A DNA stretch of 64,000 nt from Nocardioides sp. SYSU D00065 (lineage in GTDB: Bacteria; Actinomycetota; Actinomycetes; Propionibacteriales; Nocardioidaceae). Positions 53,463 to 63,870 of the stretch are shown piece by piece. The stretch spans positions 372,001 to 436,000 of the forward strand of contig NZ_JAFMSX010000001.1 in NCBI RefSeq assembly GCF_017916425.1, written 5' to 3'. The position numbers and the translations under genes are program-made. The notes beneath the pieces are model-generated. The model was given only the letters and a program-made list of their open reading frames with translations. It did not search any database and had not been told where the DNA came from. Position 1 is the first letter of the stretch; the number at the start of each line of letters is the position of its first letter.

Positions 53463-54393
53463 CCAGGACCTCGCGCGCCCGGCGTACGTCGCCGTGCATC
53501 GTCTCGACCAGCGCCTCGATCCCCTCGAACCGGACCATCCCGCGCAGGCGGTCGACGAAGGCGACCTCGACCTCGACGCCGTAGAGCTCGAGGTCGTCGC
53601 GATCGAGCACGTACGACTCCACCCGGCGCTCCCGCTCGCCGTCGAACGTCGGGTTGGTGCCCACCGAGATCGCCGCCGGGAACCGCTCGCCGGTGTCGAG
53701 CCGGGTGAGCCAGCCGGCGTAGACGCCGTCCGCAGGGGCTGCGTCGACCGGCGGGATGGGCACGTTGGCGGTCGGGTAGCCCAGCTCGCGGCCGCGCTTG
53801 TCGCCCTCGACCACCGTGCCGCGGACGGTGAAGGGCCGACCCAGCGCCTCGGCCGCGCCGGCGACGTCGCCGGTGGCGAGGCACTGGCGGACGTAGGTCG
53901 AGCTCCACACCTGCGGACCGCCGTCCAGGGCGACCCCGACGGTCTCGAAGTCCCGGGTCGAGCCCGCCTCGACGAGGGTGGCGACGTCGCCGGCCGCCTT
54001 GGCGCCGAAGCGGAAGTTGGCGCCGACGACCACGGCCCGCGCGCGCAGCGTGCCGACCAGGATGCGGTCGATGAACTGCTCGGGCGACCAGCCCGCCACC
54101 CCGCGGTCGAACGCGACGACCAGGACCGCGTCGACGCCCGCTGCCTCGAGCAGCCCGGCGCGGGTGCCGATGGAGGTGAGGGTCGGTGGCGCGTGCTCGG
54201 GTCGCAGCACCGCCATGGGGTGGGGATCGAAGGTCACCGCCACGACGGTGTCGACGCCGAGGCGCTCCGCGGCCGCGCGTGCCTCGCGCAGCACGTGGGC
54301 GTGGCCGAGGTGCACGCCGTCGAAGTTGCCGATGCTGACCACCGTGCGGCCGAGGTCGGCCGGCACGTCGTCGACGTCACGCCAGATCTGCAC
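53455..54393 (-). CDS. ribF: Bifunctional riboflavin kinase/FMN adenylyltransferase
   Basis: Makes FMN and FAD from riboflavin. The 312-residue protein has an N-terminal nucleotidyltransferase domain with IGNFDGVHLGH near residue 22 and TFDPHP near 56, and a C-terminal riboflavin kinase domain with KRGRELGYPTANV near 200 and later NPTFDGERERRVE. No FMN riboswitch is seen upstream. Follows truB by 56 bases. Confidence 0.96.
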   Translation of the reverse strand: MQIWRDVDDVPADLGRTVVSIGNFDGVHLGHAHVLREARAAAERLGVDTVVAVTFDPHPMAVLRPEHAPPTLTSIGTRAGLLEAAGVDAVLVVAFDRGVAGWSPEQFIDRILVGTLRARAVVVGANFRFGAKAAGDVATLVEAGSTRDFETVGVALDGGPQVWSSTYVRQCLATGDVAGAAEALGRPFTVRGTVVEGDKRGRELGYPTANVPIPPVDAAPADGVYAGWLTRLDTGERFPAAISVGTNPTFDGERERRVESYVLDRDDLELYGVEVEVAFVDRLRGMVRFEGIEALVETMHGDVRRAREVLGG

Positions 54394-54449
54394 GGCGGCA
54401 GCCTACTGTCGCGCCCGAGGGTGTCCGGCGGCCTCCCCCCGGGCAGCGC

Positions 54450-55307
54450 TCAGACGAACACGGCGACCGGCTTGGCCCGCTCGCCCCGCTGCTCGTAGAG
54501 AGCGAGGAACTCCCCGCCGGGCGCGAACACCGCATGCGTGCCGTCGCCGGGCAGGACCAGCTCGAGCGGCCGGCCGAAGCGGACGTGCGCCGCCTGCGCG
54601 TCGTCGAGGTCCACCACCGGGAACGTCGCGCGGGCGGCGTCGCCGATCGGCAGGACCGCGAAGCCGTCGGCCAGGTGCTCCAGCGTGCGAGCCACCGACA
54701 GGTCGAACGACCCGACGGCGGTGCGCCGCAGCGCCGTCAGGTGGCCGCCGACCCCGAGGTCCGCGCCGAGGTCGCGGGCGATGGCGCGGATGTAGGTGCC
54801 CGACGAGCAGCGCACGGAGATGCGTACGTCGGGCAGCGCCACCTCGTGGACGACCAGCTCGTGGACGGTGACGGGCCTCGCGCTCAGCTCCACCTGCTCC
54901 CCCGCGCGCACCCTCGCGTAGGCGCGCTGGCCGTCGACCTTGATCGCCGAGACGGCGGTCGGCACCTGCTCGATGTCGCCGACGAAGCGGGCCAGCGCCC
55001 GTCGTACGACGTCCTCGCCGAGGCCGTCCGTCGACGCCGTCGAGACCACCTCGCCCTCCGCGTCGTCCGTGGTGGTCGACGCGCCCAGCCGGATCGTGGC
55101 GTCGTAAGCCTTCTCCGTGAGCATGAGGTGGCCGAGCAGCCGCGTGGCCCGCTCGACGCCCAGGACCAGGACGCCCGTCGCCATCGGGTCGAGGGTGCCG
55201 GCGTGGCCGACCTTGCGGGTGCCGGCGAGCCGGCGGACTCGGGACACGACGTCGTGCGAGGTCATGCCCGGGGCCTTGTCGACGACGACCAGACCGGGGT
55301 CGACCAT
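54450..55307 (-). CDS. truB: tRNA pseudouridine(55) synthase
   Basis: Modifies U55 in the T-arm of tRNAs. The 285-residue protein has the catalytic Asp in HAGTLDPMATGVL near residue 41, KAYDATIRLG near 65 and RCSSGTYIRAIARDLG near 165. The C-terminal PUA-like part is short. ATG 55307 shares a base with the rbfA stop. Order rbfA-truB-ribF is conserved. Confidence 0.96.
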   Translation of the reverse strand: MVDPGLVVVDKAPGMTSHDVVSRVRRLAGTRKVGHAGTLDPMATGVLVLGVERATRLLGHLMLTEKAYDATIRLGASTTTDDAEGEVVSTASTDGLGEDVVRRALARFVGDIEQVPTAVSAIKVDGQRAYARVRAGEQVELSARPVTVHELVVHEVALPDVRISVRCSSGTYIRAIARDLGADLGVGGHLTALRRTAVGSFDLSVARTLEHLADGFAVLPIGDAARATFPVVDLDDAQAAHVRFGRPLELVLPGDGTHAVFAPGGEFLALYEQRGERAKPVAVFV

Positions 55308-55768
55308 CAGGGGCGGTCGTCCTCGTCGGAGTCGTCGTCGAGGTCGTCCTCGGGCGCGCGCGGCTTCTTGTAGGGGTCGGCGTCACCGGCGTAGGCCTCG
55401 ACGCGGCGGGCAGCGACCTCCTCGTCCAGCTTCCTGGCCCGCTCGAGCACCTCGTCCAGCGCGCGTGCGCTCTCGGGCAGCGCGTCGGGGACGAAGGTCA
55501 GCGACGGCACGATCCGCATGCCGAGCTGCTTGGCGACCTCGGAGCGGATGACGCCCTTGGCCGACTCGAGCGCGGCAGCGGTGCTGTCGAGCTCCTCGTC
55601 GGTGCCGAGCACGGTGTAGAAGATCGAGGCCTGCTGGGAGTCGCCGGTGACGCGGACGTCGGTGACGGTGACGAAGCCGAGGCGCGGGTCCTTGATCCGG
55701 CGCTCGAGCATCTCGGCGACGATCACCTGGATCCGGTCGGCGATCTTGCGGACGCGGGGGTTGCTCAT
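55307..55768 (-). CDS. rbfA: Ribosome-binding factor A
   Basis: Late 30S maturation factor. The 153-residue protein has the RbfA KH-like fold: [29 protein letters not shown] at the start and [14 protein letters not shown] near 88, followed by an acidic, disordered C-terminal extension of about 35 residues ending DDDSDEDD. Such acidic tails are common in actinobacteria. A terminator separates it from infB. Confidence 0.96.
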   Translation of the reverse strand: MSNPRVRKIADRIQVIVAEMLERRIKDPRLGFVTVTDVRVTGDSQQASIFYTVLGTDEELDSTAAALESAKGVIRSEVAKQLGMRIVPSLTFVPDALPESARALDEVLERARKLDEEVAARRVEAYAGDADPYKKPRAPEDDLDDDSDEDDRP

Positions 55769-55788
55769 GGGCTCACTCTCTCAAACGC

Positions 55789-55823
55789 CGACCGGGCACC
55801 TGCAAGGCGCAGGTGCCCGGTCG
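55789..55823. terminator. Terminator between infB and rbfA
   Basis: Perfect 14-bp stem (CGACCGGGCACCTG 55789-55802 and its complement 55810-55823) with a 7-base loop, 12 bases past the infB stop. It should stop or reduce read-through from infB to rbfA. Confidence 0.9.
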
Positions 55824-55834
55824 ACTGGTGCGGA

Positions 55835-58669
55835 TCAGCTGCGCGGGATCTCGCGCATCTCGAAGGACTCGACGATGTCGCCGATCTTGATGTCCTGGTA
55901 GTTGCGGAGCACCAGACCACACTCGAAGCCCTCGCGGACCTCGGACGCGTCGTCCTTCTCGCGGCGCAGCGACGCCAGGTCGAGGTTGTCGGCGACGACG
56001 TTGCCGTCGCGCAGCAGCCGGACCTTGGCGTTGCGTCGCACGACGCCCGAAGTGACCATGCAGCCGGCGATGTTGCCGGTCTTGGACGAGCGGAAGATCT
56101 CGCGGATCTCCGCCTGGCCGAGGATGGCCTCCTCGTACTCGGGCTTGAGCATGCCCTTGAGCGCGGCCTCGATCTCCTCGATGGCCTGGTAGATCACCGT
56201 GTAGTAGCGGATCTCCACACCCTCGCGATCGGCCATCTCGGTCGCCTTGCCCTGCGGGCGGACGTTGAACCCGATGATGATCGCGTCGGAGGCGGCGGCC
56301 AGGTCGACGTTGGTCTCGGTGATGGCACCGACGCCGCGGTCGATGACGCGGATGGAGACCTCGTCGCCGCCCACGTCGATCTTGGCGAGGGCGTCCTCGA
56401 GCGCCTCGACCGAACCGGACACGTCGCCCTTGAGGATGAGGTTGAGCTCCTGGCTCTCGCCCTTCTCCATGGAGGCCATGAAGTCCTCGAGGCTGCGACG
56501 CACGCGACGCTTGGCCTGCATGGCAGCCCGCTCGCGCGCCTCGCGCTTCTCGGCGATCTGGCGGGCCATGCGGTCGTCCTCGACCACGATGAAGTTCTGG
56601 CCCGCACCCGGCACCGCCGAGAGGCCCAGCACCATCGCCGGACGCGAGGGGTCGGCCTCGACGATCTCGTTGCCGTACTCGTCGAGCATCGCGCGGACGC
56701 GGCCGTGGGCCGGACCGGCGACGATCGAGTCGCCGACCCGCAGCGTGCCGCGCTGCACCAGCACGGTGGCGACGGGACCGCGACCACGGTCGAGGTGCGC
56801 CTCCACCACGAGGCCCTGCGCGTCCTGCGTGGGGTTGGCACGCAGGTCGAGCGAGGCGTCCGCGGTGAGGACGACGGCCTCGAGGAGCTTGTCGAGGTTG
56901 AGGCCGGCCTTGGCCGAGACGTCGACGAACATCGCGTCGCCGCCGTACTCCTCGGGGATCAGGCCGTACTCGGTGAGCTGGCCGCGGACCTTGGTGGAGT
57001 CGGCGTCCGGCTTGTCGATCTTGTTGACCGCGACGACGATCGGGACCTCGGCCGCACGGGCGTGGTTGAGCGCCTCCACGGTCTGGGGCATCACGCCGTC
57101 GTCCGCCGCCACCACGAGGATCGCGATGTCGGTGGCCTGGGCACCACGGGCACGCATGGCGGTGAACGCCTCGTGACCGGGGGTGTCGATGAGGGTGATG
57201 CGCCGGTCCTCGCCGTCGACCTCGGTGTGGACCTGGTAGGCACCGATGTGCTGGGTGATGCCGCCGGCCTCCTTGTCGACCACGTTGGCGTCGCGCAGCG
57301 CGTCGAGCAGCTTGGTCTTTCCGTGGTCGACGTGACCCATGACGGTGACGACCGGCGGGCGGACGACCAGGTCGGCCTCGTCGCCCTCGTCGGCGCCGAA
57401 CTCGAGGTCGAACGTCTCGAGCAGCTCGCGGTCCTCGTCCTCGGGGGAGACGATCTGGACGACGTAGTTGAGCTCCTCGGCGAGCAGCTCGAACGTCTCG
57501 TCACCGACCGACTGGGTCGAGGTCACCATCTCGCCGAGCGAGAACAGCATCTGCACGAGGGCCGCCGCGTCGACGTTGATCCGCTCGGCGAAGTCGGTCA
57601 GCGAGGCGCCACGCGGGAGACGCACGGTCTCGCCGTTGCCCTTGCGGACGCGCACGCCACCGATCGTCGGGGCCTCCATGGCCTCGAACTCCTGGCGACG
57701 GGCGCGCTTGGACTTGCGTCCGCGACGCGAGGGACCGCCCGGGCGACCGAAGGCGCCCTGGGTCTGCCCACGCTGGCCGGGACGACCGCCACCGGGACGA
57801 CCGCCGCCCGAGGGGCCGAAGCCGCCGGGGGCACCGCCCGGGCCACCACGGCCCGGAGCACCAGCGCCGGCGCCGGGACGACCCGGAGCGCCGCGGCCGG
57901 GAGCACCCGGACGACCGGGGCCACCACCGGGGCCGCCACGAGCCGGTCGGGCGCCCGGCCCGTTGCCGAAGGCGGCCGGGCTCTTGGGCATCATCGCCGG
58001 GTTGGGACGCGGCATGCCGGGACGGGCCTCGCCACCGGCCGGCGGGCGCGGCGGACGGGTGTCGTCGCCGCTCGTGCGGGGCGCAGGGCGCGAGCCCATG
58101 CCCTGGCTGGGGGCGAAGGGGTTGTTGCCCGGGCGCGGCGCGCCGGGCCTGCCGACCGGCCGCGGAGCCGGGGTCCCCGACTTGGCGGCGGGCGCTGCGG
58201 GCGTCGGTGCGGCGGGCGACTGAGCCGGCGCTGCGGGAGCCGGAGCGGCCGGGGCCTGAGCCGCCGGGGCCTGGGGCGCGGCGGCAGGAGCCTTGGGTCC
58301 GGGCCGGGGACCGGGACGGGCGGCGGGAGCCGCCTGCTCGGCCGGAGCGGCGGGTGCCGGGGCGGGTGTGGCCGGGGCGGGCGCCTCGGCCGCGGCGGGC
58401 GGCGCAGCGGGCTTGGGGCCGGGCTTGGGCGCGGCCTTCTTGGCGGCGGCCTGCTCGGCCGGCGCCTCGGTCGCCGTCCCTGCGGGGGCGGCGGCAGCGG
58501 CAGCCTTCAGCTGGTCGCCGTACTGCTTCTTGAAGCGCATCTCGACGGGGGGCTCGACAGTCGACGACGCCGACTTGACGAACTCGCCCATCTCCTTGAG
58601 CTTCTCGAGAACGAACTTGCTCTCGACTCCGAACTCCTTGGCGAGTTCGTGGACTCGGGTTTTTGCCAC
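55835..58669 (-). CDS. infB: Translation initiation factor IF-2
   Basis: GTPase that brings initiator tRNA to the 30S subunit. The 944-residue protein has an IF2N domain at the start, a very long disordered Ala/Pro/Gly/Arg region (about 60-310), a second IF2N domain, the G domain with [16 protein letters not shown] and NKID, and domains II-IV. Start is GTG 58669 ([16 protein letters not shown]). The Shine-Dalgarno GAAGGAG is 12 bases upstream and lies in one arm of a hairpin, suggesting controlled initiation. Confidence 0.97.
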   Translation of the reverse strand: MAKTRVHELAKEFGVESKFVLEKLKEMGEFVKSASSTVEPPVEMRFKKQYGDQLKAAAAAAPAGTATEAPAEQAAAKKAAPKPGPKPAAPPAAAEAPAPATPAPAPAAPAEQAAPAARPGPRPGPKAPAAAPQAPAAQAPAAPAPAAPAQSPAAPTPAAPAAKSGTPAPRPVGRPGAPRPGNNPFAPSQGMGSRPAPRTSGDDTRPPRPPAGGEARPGMPRPNPAMMPKSPAAFGNGPGARPARGGPGGGPGRPGAPGRGAPGRPGAGAGAPGRGGPGGAPGGFGPSGGGRPGGGRPGQRGQTQGAFGRPGGPSRRGRKSKRARRQEFEAMEAPTIGGVRVRKGNGETVRLPRGASLTDFAERINVDAAALVQMLFSLGEMVTSTQSVGDETFELLAEELNYVVQIVSPEDEDRELLETFDLEFGADEGDEADLVVRPPVVTVMGHVDHGKTKLLDALRDANVVDKEAGGITQHIGAYQVHTEVDGEDRRITLIDTPGHEAFTAMRARGAQATDIAILVVAADDGVMPQTVEALNHARAAEVPIVVAVNKIDKPDADSTKVRGQLTEYGLIPEEYGGDAMFVDVSAKAGLNLDKLLEAVVLTADASLDLRANPTQDAQGLVVEAHLDRGRGPVATVLVQRGTLRVGDSIVAGPAHGRVRAMLDEYGNEIVEADPSRPAMVLGLSAVPGAGQNFIVVEDDRMARQIAEKREARERAAMQAKRRVRRSLEDFMASMEKGESQELNLILKGDVSGSVEALEDALAKIDVGGDEVSIRVIDRGVGAITETNVDLAAASDAIIIGFNVRPQGKATEMADREGVEIRYYTVIYQAIEEIEAALKGMLKPEYEEAILGQAEIREIFRSSKTGNIAGCMVTSGVVRRNAKVRLLRDGNVVADNLDLASLRREKDDASEVREGFECGLVLRNYQDIKIGDIVESFEMREIPRS

Positions 58670-58681
58670 GGTTGGTCTCTA

Positions 58682-58710
58682 CTCCTTCTGGTCCGAGACC
58701 CCAGAAGGAG
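58682..58710 (-). promoter_or_regulatory. Hairpin covering the infB ribosome-binding site
   Basis: Perfect 10-bp inverted repeat, CTCCTTCTGG (58682-58691) and CCAGAAGGAG (58701-58710), 9-base loop. In the minus-strand mRNA the second arm is CCAGAAGGAG, which contains the infB Shine-Dalgarno. Folding would hide it. Inferred from sequence. Confidence 0.65.
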
Positions 58711-58768
58711 AGGGGAAACGGAACAGCTAGTGGGTGTGCAAACTCATCGCGAGTGACTCATCGAGTGC

Positions 58769-59110
58769 TCATGAGCTGCGTGCTCCAGTTTCTGGTCGGT
58801 GCTGCAGTGATTCGGACTGGTCCAGCGAGGCGAGGTAGTCCTCCACCGGAGCGTCGGCGAGCGTGATGCCCGAGCGGAGGGCCCGGGGAAGAGCTTGGCG
58901 TCGCACCGCGAGCTGCCAACACTGCGGCGTGGGGTGCAGGTGCGCCCCGCGGCCGGGTGCCCGGCGGTCCGGATCGGGAACCAGGGCCGGTCGACCCTCG
59001 GCGTCCGAGCCCGCGACCACGCGGAGCAGCTCGCTCGCAGCGGCCCTGGCCCGGCAACCCACGCACATCCGGACGGGTCCGGCGGCAGGGGTGTCAGACG
59101 TGGTGGCCAC
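58769..59110 (-). CDS. ylxR: YlxR (DUF448) RNA-binding protein
   Basis: A 113-residue protein with the family's RMCVGCRARA motif near residue 14 and GRGAHLHP near 52. YlxR has been reported to bind the RNase P RNA and to affect nusA-infB expression. It sits between nusA and infB, as in almost all firmicutes and actinobacteria. Confidence 0.94.
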   Translation of the reverse strand: MATTSDTPAAGPVRMCVGCRARAAASELLRVVAGSDAEGRPALVPDPDRRAPGRGAHLHPTPQCWQLAVRRQALPRALRSGITLADAPVEDYLASLDQSESLQHRPETGARSS

Positions 59111-59170
59111 TGACCTCCACTCTACGGGGTCGGGCCACCGGTTGACGAACTGGGCGCCGTCCCCCGACCG

Positions 59171-60148
59171 TCACTCGGGCGCCGGCGCCTCGTCCGAGCG
59201 GATGTCGATGCGCCAGCCCGTGAGCCGGGCGGCGAGACGGGCGTTCTGGCCCTCCTTGCCGATGGCGAGGGAGAGCTGGAAGTCCGGGACCACCACCCGG
59301 CAGGAGCGGGCGGCCAGGTCGACGATCTCCACCGCGGTCACCCGGGCGGGCGACAGGGCGTGGGCCACGAGCTCGGCGGGGTCCTCGGCCCAGTCGACGA
59401 TGTCGATCTTCTCGCCGTGCAGCTCGCTCATCACGTTGCGCACGCGCTGGCCCATGGGGCCGATGCACGCGCCCTTGGCGTTGACGCCCGGGACGGTGGA
59501 GTGCACGGCGATCTTGGTGCGGTGCCCGGCTTCCCGGGCGATCGCCGCGACCTCCACGGTGCCGTCCGCGATCTCGGGCACCTCCAGGGCGAACAGCTTC
59601 TTCACCAGCGCCGGGTGCGAGCGCGAGAGCGTGATCTGGGGACCGCGCATGCCCTTGCGGACCGAGGTGACTAGGCACTTGATGCGCTCGCCGTGGACGT
59701 ACTTCTCCCCCGGTACGCGCTCGCTGACGGGCAGCAGCGCCTCGAGCTTGCCGAGGTCGACCATCACGTCGTCGGGGTTGCGGCCCTGCTGGATCGTCCC
59801 GGAGATGATGTCGCCCTCCTTGCCGGCGAACTCCCCGAACCGGATCTCGTCCTCGGCGTCGCGCAGCCGCTGCAGCATCACCTGCTTGGCGGTGGTCGCG
59901 GCGATCCGGCCGAAGCCGGCGGGGGTGTCGTCGTACTCCGGACCGGCGGTGCCGTCCTCGCCGACCTCGCGGGCCCACACGGTGACGTGCCCGGTCTTGC
60001 GGTCCAGCTCGACCCGCGCGGGGTGCTGGGACTCGGTGGCACGCTGGTAGGCGGTCAGCAAGGCCTGCTCGATGGCCTCGGCCAGCACCTCGAAGGAGAT
60101 CTCCTTCTCGCGCTCCAGCATCCTCAGGATGCTCAGGTCGATGTCCAT
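59171..60148 (-). CDS. nusA: Transcription termination/antitermination factor NusA
   Basis: RNA polymerase-binding elongation factor. The 325-residue protein is the short actinobacterial form: an N-terminal domain, an S1 domain (about 130-205) and two KH domains with [15 protein letters not shown] near 230 and [17 protein letters not shown] near 296. The C-terminal acidic repeats of proteobacteria are absent, as expected. ATG 60148 shares a base with the rimP stop (TGATG). Confidence 0.96.
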   Translation of the reverse strand: MDIDLSILRMLEREKEISFEVLAEAIEQALLTAYQRATESQHPARVELDRKTGHVTVWAREVGEDGTAGPEYDDTPAGFGRIAATTAKQVMLQRLRDAEDEIRFGEFAGKEGDIISGTIQQGRNPDDVMVDLGKLEALLPVSERVPGEKYVHGERIKCLVTSVRKGMRGPQITLSRSHPALVKKLFALEVPEIADGTVEVAAIAREAGHRTKIAVHSTVPGVNAKGACIGPMGQRVRNVMSELHGEKIDIVDWAEDPAELVAHALSPARVTAVEIVDLAARSCRVVVPDFQLSLAIGKEGQNARLAARLTGWRIDIRSDEAPAPE

Positions 60149-60627
60149 CAGTCGTCCTCACTCTTGCGGTTGAACTCGATCTGCACGAGGGCCTTCGCCA
60201 CGTCGGCGTAGGCGACCTCGCGCTGCGTGCCGGAGACGTCGAGGGTCGCCGACTCCTCGGTGGAGGCGAGGACGCGGCCGGTCAGGCTCGACCCGTCGAC
60301 GAGCGTGGCCTTGACCAGCCGGTCCTCGTTGCGCCGCCAGTGCCGCGGCAGGGTCAGCGGCCGGTCGACGCCGCGGGAGGTCACCTCGAGGGTGTAGGGC
60401 ATCTCCCCCATCACGTCGGACTCGTCGAGCACCCGGGACACCTCGCGCGTGGCGGCGGCGACGTCGTCGAGCGTGACGCCGCCGTCCTTGTCGACCGCCA
60501 CGCGGAGCACGCGACGCTTGCCTGCCGGCGTCACCTCGACCGCCTCGACGTCGAGGCCCAGCTCGCGCAGGGGGTCGGTCAGCTCCGCTTCGATGCGGTC
60601 CCGGGTGGCGTCCTGGTGGGTGCTCAT
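60148..60627 (-). CDS. rimP: Ribosome maturation factor RimP
   Basis: Needed for 30S assembly. The 159-residue protein has [19 protein letters not shown] near residue 20, [12 protein letters not shown] and [11 protein letters not shown] near 95, then the SH3-like C-terminal domain with a final acidic tail. AAGGAGGTCGC precedes ATG 60627. First gene of rimP-nusA-ylxR-infB. Confidence 0.96.
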   Translation of the reverse strand: MSTHQDATRDRIEAELTDPLRELGLDVEAVEVTPAGKRRVLRVAVDKDGGVTLDDVAAATREVSRVLDESDVMGEMPYTLEVTSRGVDRPLTLPRHWRRNEDRLVKATLVDGSSLTGRVLASTEESATLDVSGTQREVAYADVAKALVQIEFNRKSEDD

Positions 60628-60662
60628 CGGCTGCGACCTCCTTGTGCTGTTGTCGGGTGAAC

Positions 60663-60668
60663 ACCCTA
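60663..60668 (-). promoter_or_regulatory. -10 box of the rimP-nusA operon
   Basis: TAGGGT on the minus strand (60668-60663). Transcription would begin near 60656, leaving about 29 bases before the rimP ATG that include the strong AAGGAGG. The -35 is not clear. Confidence 0.55.
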
Positions 60669-60741
60669 CCGGCCGCGGCCGAAGCCCCGACATCCCCGGC
60701 GACGGCGGCGTCGACGTCCGTCGGGTGGGTAGTCTCCGGGG

Positions 60742-61245
60742 GTGCCAGGACGCCTGCTGACCCGTCGTACGACGCTCGGTACGGCACTCGCGGCGCCCCT
60801 CGTCCTGGGGGCCTGTGACATCGACCCGCCGGCGCGCGACGACGCGTCCGCCTCCCCGACCCCGCCTCCGCCGGAGGACTCCGAGCTCGTCGCGCGGGTG
60901 GTCGCCGAGCTCGTCCGGGCCCGGTCCGTGGTGGACGCCGCGACCTCGTCCGTCCCGGAGCTCGCCGGCCGGCTCGCGCCGGTCGCGTCCGCCCACGCCG
61001 AGCACCTCGAGCTGCTGGTGGGAGCGGTCCCGGACGCCGAGCCGCCCACCTCGCCCCCACCCACGCTCGCGCCGCAGATCCTGCGCGCGCTGGGCGCCGT
61101 ACGCCGCTCGGAGGCCCGCCTGCTGCGCGAGGTCCGCACCGCGTGCGTCGGCGCGGCGAGCGGCGACCTCGCCCGCGTGCTGGCCGGCGTCGCCGCGTCC
61201 ACCGCGCAGCACGCCGCCGCACTGGACGCCGAGGTGACCGCGTGA
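60742..61245 (+). CDS. Exported lipoprotein, twin-arginine-like signal
   Basis: A 167-residue protein from GTG 60742. Two arginines before a hydrophobic segment ([21 protein letters not shown]) suggest Tat export, and the LGAC lipobox suggests lipidation. The mature part is helical, and its spacing of His, Glu and Asp residues resembles a weak ferritin-like bundle. The next gene, a DUF4439 protein, overlaps it. As I recall, M. tuberculosis has the same pair (Rv2843-Rv2844) beside rimP and proS. TAGTCT (60730-60735) ends 6 bases before the start. Confidence 0.85.
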   Translation: MPGRLLTRRTTLGTALAAPLVLGACDIDPPARDDASASPTPPPPEDSELVARVVAELVRARSVVDAATSSVPELAGRLAPVASAHAEHLELLVGAVPDAEPPTSPPPTLAPQILRALGAVRRSEARLLREVRTACVGAASGDLARVLAGVAASTAQHAAALDAEVTA

Positions 61246-61670
61246 GCGACCTCGACGCCCTCCAGGCGACGCTGACCGACGAGCACGCCGCGGTCTACAC
61301 CTACGGCGTGCTGGGCGCGCGGACCTCCCAGTCCGCCACCCCGGTCCTCTACGACGCCCTCGTCGCCGGCTACCGGCGACACCGGGCGCGGCGCGACCAG
61401 CTGCGGGTCCTGGTGGGAGACGCCGGCGGCGACCCAGTGGTGGCAGCGCCCGCCTACGAGGTCGACGGCCGGGCGCTCCGCAGCAGCGACGTGCAGGCGG
61501 CGGCCCTCGCGATCGAGGTCGCGAGTGTCGAGGTGATGCTCGCCCTGGTGGCCCGCTCGACGGGCAGCGTGCGCGAGTGGGCGGTCACCGAGGCGGTCTG
61601 GTCCGCCGCGTGGCAGCTGGAGCTCGGCGGCACCGCCCAGACATGGCCCGGCGCGCCCGAGCTCGGGTGA
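61242..61670 (+). CDS. DUF4439 ferritin-like protein
   Basis: A 142-residue helical protein from GTG 61242, overlapping the lipoprotein stop. [21 protein letters not shown] at the start, the [11 protein letters not shown] helix, and [19 protein letters not shown] at the end match the DUF4439 ferritin-like four-helix family. Possible metal ligands are Glu/His in DEHAAVYTY and in RRHRARRD. No signal peptide. Function unknown; pairing with the lipoprotein suggests a complex. Confidence 0.88.
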   Translation: MSDLDALQATLTDEHAAVYTYGVLGARTSQSATPVLYDALVAGYRRHRARRDQLRVLVGDAGGDPVVAAPAYEVDGRALRSSDVQAAALAIEVASVEVMLALVARSTGSVREWAVTEAVWSAAWQLELGGTAQTWPGAPELG

Positions 61671-61993
61671 GGACCGTGACCGGCGGGCGACGCCGCAACA
61701 GGCCCTGCAACGAGTGAGCGGCCCGCGGCCTCAACCCTTGGGAAAGTCCCGAGATCTCTCCCAAGGGCCGAGGACGCGGACCGCCTGTGGGGTTGGTCAG
61801 CATCACCCTGTGTGGTCCCTCCTGTGGGGGAGGCGGGGCCACATGCACAATCATGCATTCGCTGCAGCGCGCGGGAAAGGCCGATTCACCTGCAGGTTCC
61901 TGCAACGCACAAAGTTGCAGTGCACCGGCTCACGCGGCTGCGCCGACGACGTCGTGGCCGATCCGGGTCACCACGCGACTCGGATCTCCCCGA
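61671..61993. other. Convergent intergenic region with inverted repeat and TGCA cluster
   Basis: 323 bases without a convincing gene. CCCTTGGGA (61735-61743) and TCCCAAGGG (61759-61767) form an imperfect terminator-like hairpin whose loop contains GAGATCTC. From 61844 to 61924 the tetramer TGCA occurs seven times, including ATGCA-N6-TGCAT (61843-61858 region), in a locally AT-richer stretch. A short plus-strand frame from ATG 61843 runs into proS antisense and has no other support. Confidence 0.6.
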
Positions 61994-63769
61994 TCACGCT
62001 CGGACGGCCTGGACGATCCTCCCGGCCGCGGCGTCGAGCGCCACGTCCTCGCGCTCACCGGACCTCCGGTCGCGGAGCTCCACGTTGCCGTCGGCCAGCC
62101 CGCGGCCCACCGTGACGATCGTGGGTACGCCGATGAGCTCGGCGTCCTTGAACTTCACGCCGGGGCTCACCTTGCCGCGACGGTCGTCGTAGAGCACCTC
62201 GATGCCCTGGGCGGCGAGGTCGGCGACCAGCTGCTCGGCGGCGTCGAAGATCGCGTCCTCCTTGCCGGCCGCCACGACGTGCACGTCGGCGGGCGCCACC
62301 GCGCGGGGCCAGCAAAGGCCGATCTCGTCGAGGGTGTTCTCCGCGATGGCGGCGACGGCACGCGAGGGCCCGATGCCGTAGGAGCCCATCGTCACGGTGA
62401 CGAGCTTGCCGTTCTCGTCGAGCACCTGCAGCCCGAGCGCCTCGGCGAACTTGCGGCCGAGCTGGAAGATGTGGCCCATCTCGACGCCGCGCGCGGCCTC
62501 CAGGATGCCGTCGCCGCGCGGGCAGGGGTCGCCCGCACGCACCTCGGCGGCCTCGATCGTGCCGTCGGGGGTGAAGTCGCGACCCACGGTGAGGTCGAGC
62601 ACGTGGCGACCGGGCTCGTCGGCGCCGGTGACCCAGCGAGTCCCTTCCACGACCCGCGGGTCGACGAGGTAACGGATGCCGGACGTGCCCTTCTCGCCGA
62701 GCACGCCGGGGCCGATGTAGCCCTTGACGAGGTCCGGGTACTTCGCGAAGTCCTCGTCGTTGAACGGCCGGAACTCGGCCGGGTACAGCGTCGCCTCGAG
62801 CCGCTTGGGGTCGACCTCGCGATCGCCGGGGACGCCGATCGCCAGCGGCTCGCTCGTGCCGTCGAGCTGCGTGACGACCATGAGCACGTTCTTGAGCGTG
62901 TCCTCGGCCGCCCACGGGCGGTCCTCGCGCGGGAACGAGTCGTTGAGCAGCTGGACCAAGGAGTCGATGGTGGGCGTGTCGGGGGTGTCCTCGACGTGCG
63001 CGTCGGGCGCGTCGTCGTACGGCACCGGCGCCGGCGACGGCGTCTCCACCGCCTCGACATTGGCGGCGAACCCGCAGGCCGGGCAGGTGACGTAGGTGTC
63101 CTCGCCGACCGCGGCCTTGGCGAGGAACTCCTCCGACTTCGAGCCTCCCATCGCGCCGGCGTGCGCGCGCACGATGACGTACTCGAAGCCGAGCTTGTCG
63201 AAGATGCGGATGTAGGCCTCGCGGTGCTTGGCGTACGACGCGTCGAGCCCCTCGTCGGAGACGTCGAAGGAGTAGGAGTCCTTCATGATGAACTCGCGCC
63301 CGCGCAGCAGGCCGGCACGCGGGCGGGCCTCGTCTCGGTACTTCGTCTGGATCTGGTAGATCGAGAGCGGCAGGTCCTTGTAGGACGAGTAGAGGTCCTT
63401 CACCACGAGGGTGAACATCTCCTCGTGGGTCGGGCCGAGGAGGTAGTCACCGCCCTTGCGGTCCTGGAGCCGGAAGATGTTGTCGCCGTACTCGGTCCAG
63501 CGGTTGGTGGCCTCGTAGGGCTCACGGGGCAGCAGCGCCGGGAACGACAGCTCCTGCGCGCCGATGTCGTCCATCTCCTCGCGGATGATGTCCTCGATCT
63601 TGCGCAGCACGCGCAGCCCGAGCGGCAGCCAGGTGTAGATGCCCGGGGCGTTGCGGCGGATGTAGCCCGCGCGGACCAGCAGCCGGTGGCTCGGGACCTC
63701 GGCGTCGTTGGGGTCGTCGCGCAGGGTGCGCACGAACAGGGTCGACATGCGGAGGACTCGGGCTGCCAT
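61994..63769 (-). CDS. proS: Prolyl-tRNA synthetase
   Basis: Charges tRNA-Pro. The 591-residue protein is the bacterial form with the editing insertion domain (about 230-400), which deacylates Ala-tRNA-Pro. Class II motifs are present: GPTHEEMFT near residue 110, [20 protein letters not shown] near 140 and [14 protein letters not shown] near 450. ATG 63769 is chosen because TATCCT ends 7 bases before it; ATG 63748 (MSTLFVRTL) is an alternative. Confidence 0.97.
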   Translation of the reverse strand: MAARVLRMSTLFVRTLRDDPNDAEVPSHRLLVRAGYIRRNAPGIYTWLPLGLRVLRKIEDIIREEMDDIGAQELSFPALLPREPYEATNRWTEYGDNIFRLQDRKGGDYLLGPTHEEMFTLVVKDLYSSYKDLPLSIYQIQTKYRDEARPRAGLLRGREFIMKDSYSFDVSDEGLDASYAKHREAYIRIFDKLGFEYVIVRAHAGAMGGSKSEEFLAKAAVGEDTYVTCPACGFAANVEAVETPSPAPVPYDDAPDAHVEDTPDTPTIDSLVQLLNDSFPREDRPWAAEDTLKNVLMVVTQLDGTSEPLAIGVPGDREVDPKRLEATLYPAEFRPFNDEDFAKYPDLVKGYIGPGVLGEKGTSGIRYLVDPRVVEGTRWVTGADEPGRHVLDLTVGRDFTPDGTIEAAEVRAGDPCPRGDGILEAARGVEMGHIFQLGRKFAEALGLQVLDENGKLVTVTMGSYGIGPSRAVAAIAENTLDEIGLCWPRAVAPADVHVVAAGKEDAIFDAAEQLVADLAAQGIEVLYDDRRGKVSPGVKFKDAELIGVPTIVTVGRGLADGNVELRDRRSGEREDVALDAAAGRIVQAVRA

Positions 63770-63870
63770 GTGCGCAAGGATAGGTGCGGCGCTCCGAGCA
63801 CCGCGAACCAGTTCGGCCGCGGTCGCGGCGACCGGAGACCGCACCCGTCCACCGGCCCGGTGATCGCGCG

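Noticed and set aside
61843-62115. Small gene on the plus strand
   Set aside because: Extends antisense through proS, becomes Arg/Pro-rich, and has no ribosome-binding site.
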